Assembly (NCBI GenBank): GCA_002898135.1
Contig: BDTQ01000193.1
Coordinates: 1 to 6,436, forward strand
From: a bacterium BMS3Bbin07
GTDB lineage: Bacteria; Nitrospirota; Thermodesulfovibrionia; Thermodesulfovibrionales; JdFR-85
Direction of reading: 5' to 3'
Length of the DNA stretch: 6,436 nt
A program made the position numbers and the translations under genes. The notes under the pieces are model-generated. The model saw nothing but the letters and a program-made list of their open reading frames with translations. It searched no databases and had not been told where the DNA came from. Each line of letters begins with the position of its first letter. Position 1 is the stretch's first letter. Of the stretch, positions 6,146 to 6,436 are shown in pieces.

Positions 6146-6302
6146 ACACACCCCCTGCCCCCTCTTTTTAGAGGGGAGAGTACATGCTTCCTGCTTTCTC
6201 ATTGCTGTTTATCAGCTTGCACGCCGTTCCCTATCCCCATTCCGCCCCTTATCTGTAAATCCTCTGCTTTCCCCTCTATCAAGAGGGGATTAAGGGGTGT
6301 GT
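6146..6302. repeat. 157-bp palindromic element of two mirror-image hairpins (BIME/MITE-like)
   Basis: The outer ends ACACACCCC (6146-6154) and GGGGTGTGT (6294-6302) are perfect inverted repeats. Just inside each lies a hairpin with the same 7-bp stem CCCCTCT/AGAGGGG and a 4-base loop: 6159-6176 (loop TTTT) and 6271-6288 (loop ATCA). The roughly 94-bp centre (6177-6270) is pyrimidine-rich and holds no reading frame of note. Two oppositely oriented copies of a short palindromic unit are the layout of REP/BIME elements, mobilised in trans by RAYT transposases, or of a small non-autonomous transposon. No transposase is present here. Together with 6047-6145, which holds only the short site listed separately, this fills the gap upstream of the response regulator. 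Confidence 0.7.
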
Positions 6303-6334
6303 TCCTTTTAAAAACTCTGCTTTTATTTGCCGGT

Positions 6335-6436
6335 TTAATAAAAGTCCAGATAATACCGCAGCCACTTTCTGTATTCATAATGGCATTTCACAGGAATTGC
6401 CTTTTTTACCAAAAGTGCATTGAAACGAGTTTTTAT
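6335..6436 (-). pseudogene. Fragment of tyrosine-recombinase-like N-terminal domain
   Basis: The minus-strand frame entering from the right edge encodes 33 residues and then hits TAA at 6337-6335. The sequence contains FNALLVKKAIP followed by HYEYRKWLRYYLDFY, which resembles the N-terminal SAM-like core-binding domain of tyrosine recombinases and integron-type integrases (pattern: long helix, 'KGIP', then YxxWLRYYLDFC). In those proteins the domain continues for hundreds of residues, so this copy is broken right after the helix, and the palindromic element begins some 30 bp further on. The true start lies outside the window. The identification rests on a short match and is tentative; it may be a relic of a mobile element. 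Confidence 0.45.

Noticed and set aside
6381..6400. Plus-strand TGGCA...TTGC resembling a sigma54 promoter
   Set aside because: The GG and GC are 15 bases apart rather than 10, and the sequence lies inside the recombinase-like fragment.

Overview
The window is part of a bacterial chromosome. It carries a System I cytochrome c maturation (ccm) operon read entirely on the minus strand, with a sigma54-type response regulator gene lying upstream in the same orientation. In transcription order (right to left) the genes are: response regulator (6046-4688), a 337-bp regulatory gap, ccmE (4350-3928), ccmF (3924-1960), ccmH (1973-1497), a short CcmI-like gene (1494-1177), ccmA (1184-456) and the first 153 codons of ccmB, which runs off the left edge. 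The six ccm genes are packed with gaps of 2-3 bp or short overlaps, so they form one transcription unit. ccmC and the rest of ccmB probably follow beyond position 1.

The proteins cover the heme handling and ligation steps. CcmA and CcmB are the ATPase and a membrane subunit of the heme-release ABC complex. CcmE is the periplasmic heme chaperone. CcmF is the heme lyase core, and CcmH and the CcmI-like protein normally deliver and reduce apocytochrome. The system is not the E. coli type. CcmE carries Cys instead of His at the heme attachment site (CxxxY), CcmH has a CxCGC plus CxC cysteine set instead of a simple CxxC, and the CcmI-like protein is only the membrane anchor and short helical domain. 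These variants, the moderate GC content and the NtrC-family regulator suggest an anaerobic Nitrospirota- or Desulfobacterota-like organism. This placement is inference.

The most interesting part is the gap between the regulator and ccmE. It holds a full match to the sigma54 -24/-12 consensus (4539-4554) interleaved with a good sigma70-type promoter (4532-4561), both giving a start near 4525-4528 and a leader of about 175 nt. About 154 bp upstream of that start is a perfect 11-bp-arm palindrome (4670-4694) overlapping the regulator's stop codon, preceded by two further GGGACA half-sites at 10-11-bp spacing. A related AGACA-N4-TGTCT site sits upstream of the regulator gene itself. The simplest reading is that the adjacent NtrC-type activator drives the ccm operon from sigma54, with a sigma70 basal promoter on the same start.

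The right end (6047-6436) is non-coding and scarred. It contains a 157-bp palindromic element built of two mirror-image hairpins (REP/BIME- or MITE-like) and, at the very edge, a broken fragment resembling the N-terminus of a tyrosine recombinase. No tRNA, rRNA, CRISPR array or complete mobile element was seen.
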